A stretch of 64,000 bases of DNA, taken from positions 2,356,001 through 2,420,000 of the forward strand of contig NZ_CP136865.1 in NCBI RefSeq assembly GCF_045689245.1, given 5' to 3'. Of the stretch, positions 24,347 to 32,722 are shown one piece after another (the stretch's first letter is position 1; each line of letters opens with the position of its first letter). The position numbers were made by a program, and so were the translations under genes. The notes beneath the pieces are model-generated. The model was not told where the DNA came from. It searched no databases and worked only from the letters and a program-made list of their open reading frames with translations. The stretch is from Congregibacter brevis (GTDB lineage: Bacteria > Pseudomonadota > Gammaproteobacteria > Pseudomonadales > Halieaceae).

Positions 24347-26263
24347 GTGGCTGAGCATAAGCTGCCTGCGTGTCACGCACTCATTGTCAGTGGCGATCAG
24401 GAGTGGCGAGATCTGCTGTGCAACCGCCTGTGCGAGTTGGAATCAGTTGATACCGAGGAACCTCGTCGCTTCACTCTGCACATCTCTGGCTTAGCTGATC
24501 CGTCCGAGGTGTTTGAAAGAGCGGTCACCGACGGTGCTTTACAGTGCGTTGTTCTCGATGGAGCCAGCCTGCTGGATGTTGCCGGCGTCGTCGCTCAGCT
24601 GCGACAAGCACGCAGTGAGCTTGATGTCTTTGTCGCGGTATCTCACGGGCAAAGGCCAGCCGATGACGGCAGTGAGTTGGTCGATCGAGATGATACCCGC
24701 GCTGAGATTTTGCTCCGGCGTCTACGTCGCGCGATAGCGAAGCGAGCCAGCACGCCATTTGCGGACACCTTGAGGGAGTATGTAGAGGGTGCCCGAGATG
24801 CCTGGCATACGCCGGGCCATTCCAGCGGTGATGGCCTGCGCGAGAGTCCTTGGGTCGCTGATTTCTACAGGATGATGGGCGAGCACGTTTTTAATGCGGA
24901 TCTTTCGGTGTCCGTTCAGGAGCTGGATTCTCTTCTTGAGCCATCTCACGTGATCCATGCTGCACAGGATCTTGCAGCAGATGCCTTTGGTGCGAAACAT
25001 ACCTTTTTTGTTACTAACGGCACATCCATGGCGAATAAGGTGATCGTCCAGCACGTGTTGGGTAGTGGTGGAAAAATGCTGGTCGATCAGGCCTGCCACA
25101 AATCTGTTCACCATGCCGCGATCATGTCCGGTGTCGATCCCGTTTATCTCCCGGCGAGTGTCAACGAAGTTTTCGGACTCTATGGTCCTGTTAGTAAAGC
25201 CAATATCTATGCGGCGATTGAGAGGCACCCCGATGCCCGATTGTTGGTACTAACGTCTTGTAGCTACGACGGCTTTTACTATGATCTCGCGCCGATTATC
25301 AGCCGAGCCCACTCAGCAGGTATGAAGGTTCTCGTGGACGAAGCCTGGTATGCCCACGGATACTTTCATCCGAGGTTGCGGCCCTGTGCACTGGAATCTG
25401 GTGCTGACTACGTCACCCAAAGTACCCATAAGATGCTCTCGGCGTTTTCTCAGGCCAGCATGATTCATGTTGGGGATCCTGAATTCAACGAAAGCCGCTT
25501 TCGAGAGCACTTGAATATGCATACCTCGACAAGCCCTCAATATGGCCTCATAGCTAGTTTGGACGTCGCGCGCAAGCAGATGAGTATGGAAGGTTTCTCT
25601 CGCTTGGATCGGTGTATCGGCTACGCGTCGGAACTCTGTGAGGGAATTGCTGATAGCGATCGGTTCAGGGTCTTGGGTCTCGCAGACATGCTGCCCCGCG
25701 AGTTAGCTGATGACTCTGTTCGCCTTGACCCCACCAAGCTCACCATTGATGTGAGTCGTTCCGGGTGCAGCGCGCGAGACTTGCAGAGGGCGCTCTACGA
25801 GAAACATTCGATTCAGGTTGAGAAGATTACGCATAACACGCTTTCAGTACTGGTTACCCTTGGAACCACGCAAAGTAAGGTATTGCGCTTAATCAACGCA
25901 CTTCGAAGCCTCGCGCGGGAAATGCCCGACAACGCGATAAGCTCCGCGCCACCCAGTGTCTTACCCGCCATAGGCACCATGCATATCAGTCCGCGAGAGG
26001 CTTACTTTGGAGGCAGCGAAGACTTGCCGCTTAGCGATGATAGTCATGGCATCAATAGGGCACTTATTGGTCGAGTGAGCGCTGATCAGCTTGTGCCGTA
26101 TCCGCCGGGAATTCCGGTTCTGGTTCCAGGGCAGGGTATCAGTGAGGACGTATTGGATTACTTACTGGACCTTTATCATGGTGATAGCGGCATCGAGTTA
26201 CACGGCCTGATGAAACACGATGGTCGTCCGATGCTTCGTGTTACCGCCGTTGACTCGCTCTAA
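24347..26263 (+). CDS. Orn/Lys/Arg decarboxylase, PLP fold type I
   Basis: The 638-residue protein has the N-terminal wing domain (about residues 1-125), the major PLP domain with Lys362 in a STHKMLSAFSQ motif, and the C-terminal domain with LVPYPPGIP and VLVPGQ. The family decarboxylates ornithine, lysine or arginine to putrescine, cadaverine or agmatine; the motifs do not tell which. It is shorter than the acid-inducible E. coli enzymes (about 710-755). I start it at the GTG at 24347, four bases after plsC; a longer frame would begin inside plsC. The linkage to plsC and a lipase-like gene is unusual. Confidence 0.85.
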   Translation: MAEHKLPACHALIVSGDQEWRDLLCNRLCELESVDTEEPRRFTLHISGLADPSEVFERAVTDGALQCVVLDGASLLDVAGVVAQLRQARSELDVFVAVSHGQRPADDGSELVDRDDTRAEILLRRLRRAIAKRASTPFADTLREYVEGARDAWHTPGHSSGDGLRESPWVADFYRMMGEHVFNADLSVSVQELDSLLEPSHVIHAAQDLAADAFGAKHTFFVTNGTSMANKVIVQHVLGSGGKMLVDQACHKSVHHAAIMSGVDPVYLPASVNEVFGLYGPVSKANIYAAIERHPDARLLVLTSCSYDGFYYDLAPIISRAHSAGMKVLVDEAWYAHGYFHPRLRPCALESGADYVTQSTHKMLSAFSQASMIHVGDPEFNESRFREHLNMHTSTSPQYGLIASLDVARKQMSMEGFSRLDRCIGYASELCEGIADSDRFRVLGLADMLPRELADDSVRLDPTKLTIDVSRSGCSARDLQRALYEKHSIQVEKITHNTLSVLVTLGTTQSKVLRLINALRSLAREMPDNAISSAPPSVLPAIGTMHISPREAYFGGSEDLPLSDDSHGINRALIGRVSADQLVPYPPGIPVLVPGQGISEDVLDYLLDLYHGDSGIELHGLMKHDGRPMLRVTAVDSL

Positions 26264-26306
26264 GGCCCACAAACAGAGCTTATTCACTTTTAGGAGATGA
26301 ACGCGC

Positions 26307-27029
26307 ATGGCAATCCAGGAAAGCTATATCGATTACGTTATCGGCGGCAGCACGCATCAGGCGTTTCTTGCCTGGGACGACCAAGACAGCGAGGCGCGGC
26401 CCGGTGTCATGGTGGGGCACGCCTGGGGCGGTAGGAGTGGTTTCGAGGAAGACAAAGCGCGGTGGCTTGCGAGTCAGGGTTATGTGGGCGTAGCCATTGA
26501 TATGTACGGGAAGGGAATCCTCGGTTCATCGCCGGAAGAGAACGCGGCATTGATGACGCCTTTGGTGGAGAATCGCGCAGAGCTGCAGGCCCGCATGCAG
26601 GCATCTTTTGCTATGATGCAGGGGCTCGAGCTGGTTGATGCATCGCGCTGCGCGTCTATGGGTTACTGCTTTGGCGGCCTCTGCGCTTTAGATCTCGCAA
26701 GAATTGGAACGGACGTTGCGGGTGTGATCTCGATTCATGGCCTGTTCATGCCCGCGGGAAACACTGATGGAGTGAAGATCACAGCTAAGGTTTTATGCTT
26801 GCATGGGTACGACGATCCCATGGCTGATCCCGAGAGTATGGTTGGTTTGGCGACAGAGCTCAGTGAAGCCGAGGCCGATTGGCAGGTCCATGCCTACGGT
26901 AGGACCCTCCATGCGTTTACGAACCCGCAAGCAAACAACCCTGAAATGGGTACGGTATACAGCGCTGTTGCCGACGCTCGATCGAGCACGGCAATCACTA
27001 ATTTTCTAGGCGAGCTTTTTTGCGTTTAA
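26307..27029 (+). CDS. Dienelactone hydrolase family protein
   Basis: The 240-residue alpha/beta hydrolase has the cysteine nucleophile typical of dienelactone hydrolases: Cys121 in GYCFGG. Asp and His of the triad are likely in HGYDDPM and YGRTLHAFTNP near the C-terminus. TAGGAG precedes the ATG. The classical enzyme opens dienelactones in chlorocatechol degradation, but most family members act on other esters, and no catechol gene is near. Cytoplasmic. Confidence 0.87.
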   Translation: MAIQESYIDYVIGGSTHQAFLAWDDQDSEARPGVMVGHAWGGRSGFEEDKARWLASQGYVGVAIDMYGKGILGSSPEENAALMTPLVENRAELQARMQASFAMMQGLELVDASRCASMGYCFGGLCALDLARIGTDVAGVISIHGLFMPAGNTDGVKITAKVLCLHGYDDPMADPESMVGLATELSEAEADWQVHAYGRTLHAFTNPQANNPEMGTVYSAVADARSSTAITNFLGELFCV

Positions 27030-27047
27030 TCCGCCCTTAAGCGCTAA

Positions 27048-28004
27048 CTAACCAAAAGCCTCATCGAGAAAGCGGCGCCACCAGCTTTTTTGCGCTGGTT
27101 GAACAGGGTTCAGTGGAGAGAGCGGCGTGGAATTCTCGGGCTCCGTAGGCTCTGAAGCCGGTAGTCCATGAGTGCGCCCGTCAAAGATATTGTTAAGCCA
27201 TGCCGCCGTGCGGATGCCTGCGAGGGCCAGTCTTTCTTCGGCCCTTGGGAGTTCCCGCGCGATGTATGCAGCGTCGATGATCGCCGGGGGCGGGTATAGC
27301 GATTCACGCAACGCTGCACTCTCAGCAATCCACACCAAGGGGGCGGCGTCTATCTCGTTGACGGGCCGTAGCAATCCACTGCCTCGAAAATAATTTTTCC
27401 ATTCCTCTCGATCGCGTTGCCTTGCTTCAAAAATCTGTCTGTCCCAAACCCGGTGGAGGTTGGATCTGTCTCCATTTATAAGTACGGAGATTTGGTTGCC
27501 TCCCCGATCACGGCCATTACCTACGTGAAAGGGTTGCTGTAGATCCTGAACGATGTGAATCGCGAAACGGAGCGCCAACTGTCTTCTTTCCAAAGAGAGT
27601 TCAGGGTTTCGTAAGTCACTGCCGAATTTTCTGAGCGCGGTGAAGGCATCTCCCTGTGGCGGTGCGCCCACATCCTCGTAGCGCTTACCTTGAGGTACCG
27701 TTGCGTAGTGATAAGGGCCAGCTTCTGTCTGCCAGAACTCCGAAGGATGACTGCGCATGCGGTCTGCCCAGGTTGCGGCGGAGGCCAGAGACTCGTCGCC
27801 CAGAAGCGCCTTGATCTGGCTTTCAGCGTTTTCGCTGAGGTAGGAGGCCGCGAGGGATCCAGCAATTTCATGACCCATAGCGCCCCAAGCCGACGTGACC
27901 GGACTAAACAAACAACAGCTGAGAGCGGCGCCCACGGCAAAAATGTTTTGGCTGACCTTAAGGAAAAGCATGTTCATCGAATTGTAAAAAAGGCTGTGTG
28001 ACAT
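27048..28004 (-). CDS. S1/P1 nuclease family protein, secreted
   Basis: The 318-residue protein has a signal peptide ending SAWG, placing the zinc-binding Trp at the mature N-terminus as the family requires. Further zinc ligands lie in GHEIAG, WADRMR, HYATV, HIVQDLQQPFH and HRVWD. S1/P1 enzymes are zinc-dependent nucleases and 3'-nucleotidases for single-stranded nucleic acids; this one should act outside the cytoplasm, perhaps in phosphate or nucleotide scavenging. The C-terminal 40 residues are Pro-rich. An inner ATG at 27977 is another possible start. It is convergent with the dienelactone hydrolase gene. Confidence 0.9.
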   Translation of the reverse strand: MSHSLFYNSMNMLFLKVSQNIFAVGAALSCCLFSPVTSAWGAMGHEIAGSLAASYLSENAESQIKALLGDESLASAATWADRMRSHPSEFWQTEAGPYHYATVPQGKRYEDVGAPPQGDAFTALRKFGSDLRNPELSLERRQLALRFAIHIVQDLQQPFHVGNGRDRGGNQISVLINGDRSNLHRVWDRQIFEARQRDREEWKNYFRGSGLLRPVNEIDAAPLVWIAESAALRESLYPPPAIIDAAYIARELPRAEERLALAGIRTAAWLNNIFDGRTHGLPASEPTEPENSTPLSPLNPVQPAQKSWWRRFLDEAFG

Positions 28005-28100
28005 GGACGAATTCTACGGTTGTCCCTGTATTTACTTCCACACTGTGTTTCGAGCTTTGCTGTGTTATAAAACCGCGCTCAGAAAATTGGAAACAGTGCT

Positions 28101-29612
28101 ATGAATGACGATTTGCAACCTATCATCATCGGAGTTGGTCAGGAGGTTTGGCGCGAGCAAGACTCAAAGCGCACCCCCGTTGATGCTCTGCAAGCGGTGG
28201 CAGCTAAAGCTGTTTCCGACACGGGCTCTGAACAGGTTTTGGGTGCCATAGACACTATTGTGCACGTCCCGTTCCTCATGAATCAGGTACCGGGCTTCGT
28301 TGATGCTATGCCCACAAACCCCGGTGCAGCCCTTGCCGAGCGGCTTGGTATCAACGCTAGGCAGTACACGTCGGACGTAGGTGGCAACTTGCCTCAACAA
28401 CTCGTTAACGAGTTTGCGGCAAGGCTAACGCGCAAAGAGGGTAGCGTAGTGCTTCTATGCGGTGTAGAGCTTTTGGCGACATTCCTTGGCGCCGTGCGAG
28501 CCGGACAGCCTTTCCCTGATTGGGCCACGGGGCAGGAGGATACGGCGATTCAAGTGGGAGAAACCCCAGTCATGACCGCCGCTACCGAGCAGGCTCACGG
28601 ACTCTATGAACCGATTAATGCCTATCCTCTGTTTGAGTCAGCTCAGGCACATGCCAAAGGACTGAGTGCCGAAGAGCATCAACAGCTGTTGGGGAGTTTG
28701 CTCTCAGCTATGAGTCAGGTTGCAGCGCAGAATCCCTATGCCTGGAAGAGCAAACCTCTGACAGCAGCAGAAGTTCTGTCCACGGCGGGCGGTAATCGGA
28801 TGATCAGCTATCCCTATACCAAAGTCATGAACGCCGTGCTCGCCGTTGATCAAGCAGCTGCGGTTGTTCTAACAACCGTCGGTAAGGCGAAAGAGCTTGG
28901 TATTGATCCGGATCGCTGGGTTTATCTAAGGGGAGCCGCAGGCGCTCATGACAGCTGGTTTTTAAGTCAGCGGCCAAGTTTGAGTGAGTCCCCGGCGCTA
29001 GTAGCCGCATGCAATGCAGCGATGGAGCAAAGTGGCTTGCGTGTTGAAGAGCTCACGCATCTCGAACTGTATAGCTGCTTTCCCTCAGCGGTGCAGGCGG
29101 GATGTGATGCTCTGGGCCTAGGTGTTGATGATCCTCGAGGCGTGACTCTTACGGGAGGCTTGAGTCTGTTCGGCGGGCCAGGGAATAACTACAGTCTCCA
29201 TGGTATTGCGGAGATGGTAGACAGGCTGCGGGTAACGCCAGAGGGCGCGGGCCTCGTTTGGGCGAACGGCGGGTACTTGACCAAACACGCTGTCGGTGTC
29301 TACGCCCGAGAACCAGGAATCAGCCCCTGGAAGCCTGGTAATGATGGGGAGCTTCAGGAAGCCGTGGATGCTTTGCCTTTGGTCGAACTTGCTGACGTGG
29401 GTGAGGGCAGCTTTGTCATCGAAGCGCACACCGTGAGCTACGCGAAAGATAACCCTCAGCGCGCGATCGCTCTAGGTAAGTTGGAGGATGGACGGCGCTG
29501 TGCTGCAGTCAGCGAAGATAAAGAGCTGCTTAGGACCTTAACGACGGAAAATTGCGTTGGACACAAGGGCACGGTCGCGCACAGCGCAGGGGTTAATACC
29601 TTCGCTTTGTAG
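28101..29612 (+). CDS. Thiolase-like protein (acetyl-CoA acetyltransferase family)
   Basis: The 503-residue protein has the thiolase fold and resembles the SCP-x-like group annotated as acetyl-CoA acetyltransferase. The position of the usual nucleophilic cysteine (near residue 94) reads VGGNLPQ, so that cysteine is absent; a later LYSCFPSAV segment places Cys326 where thiolases have their second conserved region. The last 90 residues form an extra OB-fold-like part (VSYAKDNPQRAI, ALGKLEDGRRC). It could act in acyl-CoA chain shortening with a partner, or not as a classical thiolase. No partner gene is adjacent. Confidence 0.82.
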   Translation: MNDDLQPIIIGVGQEVWREQDSKRTPVDALQAVAAKAVSDTGSEQVLGAIDTIVHVPFLMNQVPGFVDAMPTNPGAALAERLGINARQYTSDVGGNLPQQLVNEFAARLTRKEGSVVLLCGVELLATFLGAVRAGQPFPDWATGQEDTAIQVGETPVMTAATEQAHGLYEPINAYPLFESAQAHAKGLSAEEHQQLLGSLLSAMSQVAAQNPYAWKSKPLTAAEVLSTAGGNRMISYPYTKVMNAVLAVDQAAAVVLTTVGKAKELGIDPDRWVYLRGAAGAHDSWFLSQRPSLSESPALVAACNAAMEQSGLRVEELTHLELYSCFPSAVQAGCDALGLGVDDPRGVTLTGGLSLFGGPGNNYSLHGIAEMVDRLRVTPEGAGLVWANGGYLTKHAVGVYAREPGISPWKPGNDGELQEAVDALPLVELADVGEGSFVIEAHTVSYAKDNPQRAIALGKLEDGRRCAAVSEDKELLRTLTTENCVGHKGTVAHSAGVNTFAL

Positions 29613-29686
29613 CCTTTTGAGCATGCTCTTCGCAGATGCGGCCTGTTAAGGGCCGTTACGAAGGGTATTTACCTAGAAAGATCGCC

Positions 29687-30169
29687 CTAAACAGCTTCGA
29701 ATCGATTGGCTTCGACGTTTTTTCGGACCTTATCGATTTCGAAGAGCTGACCGTTCATCGCAATATAGACTCCCGGCGATGCTGCCTGAAGAGCGCCAAT
29801 CGCACAGCCGATATTGAATATGGCATCAGATCCTTTAAATGCGGCGGGCTGCAGCGCGCCGGTTAACACGATGGTCTTTCCAGTGATGCTTTTCAGCTCC
29901 AGACCTGTGCGAACCATGCCGTCGGTCCCGTGTGTGATCAACACCTGCTGCGCAGAGCAACGTTCTGCTAGGTCGTAAATCTGTGCGCGATCTTCGTCTG
30001 TAAGTTCGAGGCTGTCTTTTCGCATAGCGGACTCGACGGTATAGGGAAACTGGGCCCCCATACTTTCAAGCAGTTCGCCGATTACGGGATCCCCGACTTG
30101 GTAATCACTTTTGGCATCAAAGTAGATTTTGTCGATGGTGCCGCCGGTAGTGATGATGTGAAGATTCAT
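29687..30169 (-). CDS. Half-size asparaginase-domain protein
   Basis: I start this at the ATG at 30169, where the conserved LHIITTGGTIDK begins; the frame runs 38 codons further but without family features. The 160 residues cover only the N-terminal asparaginase domain: the first catalytic Thr in TTGGTID (about residue 7-13) and the second Thr in THGTDGM are both present. Normal type I/II enzymes have about 330 residues with a second domain; this single-domain form is a recognised but uncharacterised group. Whether it hydrolyses asparagine is not known. It is divergent from the methyltransferase gene. Confidence 0.8.
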   Translation of the reverse strand: MNLHIITTGGTIDKIYFDAKSDYQVGDPVIGELLESMGAQFPYTVESAMRKDSLELTDEDRAQIYDLAERCSAQQVLITHGTDGMVRTGLELKSITGKTIVLTGALQPAAFKGSDAIFNIGCAIGALQAASPGVYIAMNGQLFEIDKVRKNVEANRFEAV

Positions 30170-30289
30170 AGTGGGCCTGAGCCTGCTGAGCTGAGGACGA
30201 ATCCTGCTACAAGCGTGCGCCGCTGTCGAGACTCGATTTAGTTTCATTGCATCATTTGGCGTAGCACGCATCTGTCGTCGCATGCTGCT

Positions 30290-30295
30290 TATAAT
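30290..30295 (+). promoter_or_regulatory. Candidate -10 box (TATAAT)
   Basis: A perfect TATAAT ends one base before an ATG at 30296. If it is the -10 box, transcription starts near 30302 and translation must begin downstream, which supports the ATG at 30335 for the methyltransferase. No clear -35 box. Confidence 0.42.
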
Positions 30296-30334
30296 ATGGC
30301 TTCAAAGAGATGGGCAACCGCGGGAAGTAAAAAT

Positions 30335-30955
30335 ATGGGCCTTTATGATCGGCATGTGCTGCCTCACTTCATCAACTGTGCTTGCGGGAGCAAGCCCATA
30401 ATGAAGCAACGGGAGAAGGTGGTACCCCGAGCCTCGGGGACGGTGCTAGAGATAGGCATTGGAACCGGCTTGAACCTTCCTTACTACGATAGTTCAAAGG
30501 TCGATCGGCTCATTGGTTTAGACCCTTCGGAGGCCTCCTGGGAGCTGGCGAAATCCCGTGCTGAGAACATCGGCTTTCCTATTGAGTTTATAGGTCTGCC
30601 CGGAGAAGAAATTCCACTGGACGATGATAGCGTCGATACGATTGTCATGACCTATAGCTTGTGCACTATTCCTGATCCTGTAGCCGCCCTCCAGGGGATG
30701 GCTCGGGTGCTGCGACCCGGGGGTGTGATGCACTTTGCGGAACACGGACGCGCCCCAGACGAGCCGGTACGTCGTTGGCAGAACCGTTTGAACGGGTTTT
30801 GGGGCCTTATTGCTGGCGGCTGCCATCTCAATAGAGACATTCCTGCTTTGCTTTCTGAGGGTGGGTTTCAGAGCGCTGACCAGGAAAGTATGTATCTTCC
30901 AAGTACTCCGCGATTTGCTGGTTTCAACGTGTGGGGCAGTGCGAGCGCAGGTTGA
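30335..30955 (+). CDS. Class I SAM-dependent methyltransferase
   Basis: The 206-residue protein has the SAM-binding motif EIGIGTGLNLPYY from residue 39, an acidic motif II in GLDPSE, and LRPGGVMHFAEHG (motif III/IV). The pattern fits the METTL7-like or phospholipid N-methyltransferase-like group, but the substrate is not evident. I use the ATG at 30335, with GGAAG about ten bases upstream; the ATG at 30296 abuts a -10-like box. The N-terminal INCACG segment has two nearby cysteines. tamA follows after nine bases. Confidence 0.83.
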   Translation: MGLYDRHVLPHFINCACGSKPIMKQREKVVPRASGTVLEIGIGTGLNLPYYDSSKVDRLIGLDPSEASWELAKSRAENIGFPIEFIGLPGEEIPLDDDSVDTIVMTYSLCTIPDPVAALQGMARVLRPGGVMHFAEHGRAPDEPVRRWQNRLNGFWGLIAGGCHLNRDIPALLSEGGFQSADQESMYLPSTPRFAGFNVWGSASAG

Positions 30956-30964
30956 ATTCAGCGC

Positions 30965-32722
30965 ATGAGCATTGTGTTGCGCATCGCATTTCCCGCGGTT
31001 TTTTGCTTTTGCTTCGCAGCGACAGCGCCTGCAGCTGAGGGACTTCGCTATCGCGTTGAGGGCGTAGGCAAAGAAGCCCGGGAGAATATCCGCGCCTACC
31101 TTGGCGTCTCCCCTGCGGAAGAAAACGCGGTAGAGCGGTTTCTGAGTACCGCTCCGTTGTTAACCGCTGAGGCTTTAGAAGCTCTCGGCTTCTATGACCA
31201 CAGCATCGAACTTGAGGTGGATCGCAGTGATAACCCCTGGAGGGCCACTCTCAAAATAGAAGCGGGTGACGCGCTTCGTTACACCGATGTGTCCGTGCAA
31301 CTTACCGGCGAGGGGAGAGACGACGAACGTCTGCAGGAAATCGCTGCTACTCGATCCCCCAAGGTGGGTGATGCTCTTCACCATGGACGTTACGAGACGC
31401 TGAAACGTGAGTTGCTTCAGGCCGCTCGTCGACGAGGATACTTTGACGCCGCGTTTACGGAAAATCGTGTTGATCTGGATGTAGGTCGCAAGCAGGCGAC
31501 GATGTCCCTTGTGTTTGATGCGGGTGCTCGTTACGAGTTCGGTGCCATCACTGTTGACGAGACGCTCATTGATCCAGCGCTCCTTGAGCGGTTGCTACCC
31601 TTCGAGCCCGGAGCGCCCTACGAGCAAAAGCTATTGCTTGAGCTCCGCCAGCGTCTTTTGCGCCTTGGCTACTTTGGCAGTGTCACGGTGTTACCCGATC
31701 TACCGGATCGCAGCTTTCCCGCAGTGCCTATACGCGTCGCTGTGACCACTGCTCCGCGACACAGTTATGAAGTTGGCGTGGGATTTAGCACCGATACGCG
31801 TCAGCGTCTCTCGCTTACCTGGCAGAGTCCCCGTCTCAACCGCTGGGGCCACAGTCAAGAGACTGCGCTTCGCTGGTCCCCGGTGAACCCTCAGGCACGA
31901 GTGACCTACAGCATTCCTTTGGATGATCCTGCGAACGATGTTTTACAGCTGATAGGCCGCTTGGAAGACAACGAGTTTGGCGATCTTGAAAGCGAACAGC
32001 GTGAATTTAGAGTGCGTAGGGAGCGTACAAAAGCGGGAACGGTGCGCAGCGTTCAGTTGCGCGCTCTGAACGAACGTTGGGGTGTTCTCAGCGATGACTT
32101 TGACGCCAGGTTTTTACTCGCAGGAGCGAGTGTTTCATCGCGCTATCGACGCGGAGATGTCGTTGATCCCAGTCGCGGTGTTAGCCAGTTTTACAGCATC
32201 GAGGGTGCATCGGCAGACGTGGGTTCCGATGAAGATCTTGTGAGGCTTTACGGCAGTGTTACCGGCCTGAGAACACTGGGGGAGCGGTGGCGCGTAGTTG
32301 GGCGGGTTGAGGCGGGAGTGCTGTGGACCAGTTCAGATGATGCGCAAGATTTACCGCCGTCCCTCGCGTTTTTTGCGGGAGGGGATAACAGCATCAGGGG
32401 CTTTGGCTATCAGTCCGTGGGCAGGGAGGTCACCGTAGAAGATATTCCCACGCTTCGGAATGATCGTCTTGTTGTGGGTGGTACTCGTCTGCTGACCGGA
32501 ACCTTCGAATTGCAGCGATACTTCAGCGAGCGGTGGCGTGGAGCGCTTTTTGTCGACGCCGGAGATGCTTTTGACAGCGGAGATTTTGAGACCAACGTCG
32601 GTGTTGGTCTAGGTATTCATTACCTGTCTCCGGTTGGGGCGCTGCGCCTTGAACTTGCCAACCCGGTGTCTGAAAGCGGCGGTTCCTGGCGTGTGCACGT
32701 CAACATCGGAGCAGAGTTTTGA
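30965..32722 (+). CDS. tamA: TamA, outer-membrane translocation and assembly protein
   Basis: The 585-residue Omp85-family protein has a signal peptide (residues 1-23), about three POTRA domains (to about residue 265) and a C-terminal 16-strand barrel that ends in phenylalanine. The barrel contains the family GFG-YQS-type loop (SIRGFGYQSVG). With TamB it forms the TAM complex that inserts some outer-membrane proteins and takes part in envelope lipid transport. Its stop overlaps the tamB start by four bases, the standard tamAB arrangement, so the call is firm. Confidence 0.93.
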   Translation: MSIVLRIAFPAVFCFCFAATAPAAEGLRYRVEGVGKEARENIRAYLGVSPAEENAVERFLSTAPLLTAEALEALGFYDHSIELEVDRSDNPWRATLKIEAGDALRYTDVSVQLTGEGRDDERLQEIAATRSPKVGDALHHGRYETLKRELLQAARRRGYFDAAFTENRVDLDVGRKQATMSLVFDAGARYEFGAITVDETLIDPALLERLLPFEPGAPYEQKLLLELRQRLLRLGYFGSVTVLPDLPDRSFPAVPIRVAVTTAPRHSYEVGVGFSTDTRQRLSLTWQSPRLNRWGHSQETALRWSPVNPQARVTYSIPLDDPANDVLQLIGRLEDNEFGDLESEQREFRVRRERTKAGTVRSVQLRALNERWGVLSDDFDARFLLAGASVSSRYRRGDVVDPSRGVSQFYSIEGASADVGSDEDLVRLYGSVTGLRTLGERWRVVGRVEAGVLWTSSDDAQDLPPSLAFFAGGDNSIRGFGYQSVGREVTVEDIPTLRNDRLVVGGTRLLTGTFELQRYFSERWRGALFVDAGDAFDSGDFETNVGVGLGIHYLSPVGALRLELANPVSESGGSWRVHVNIGAEF

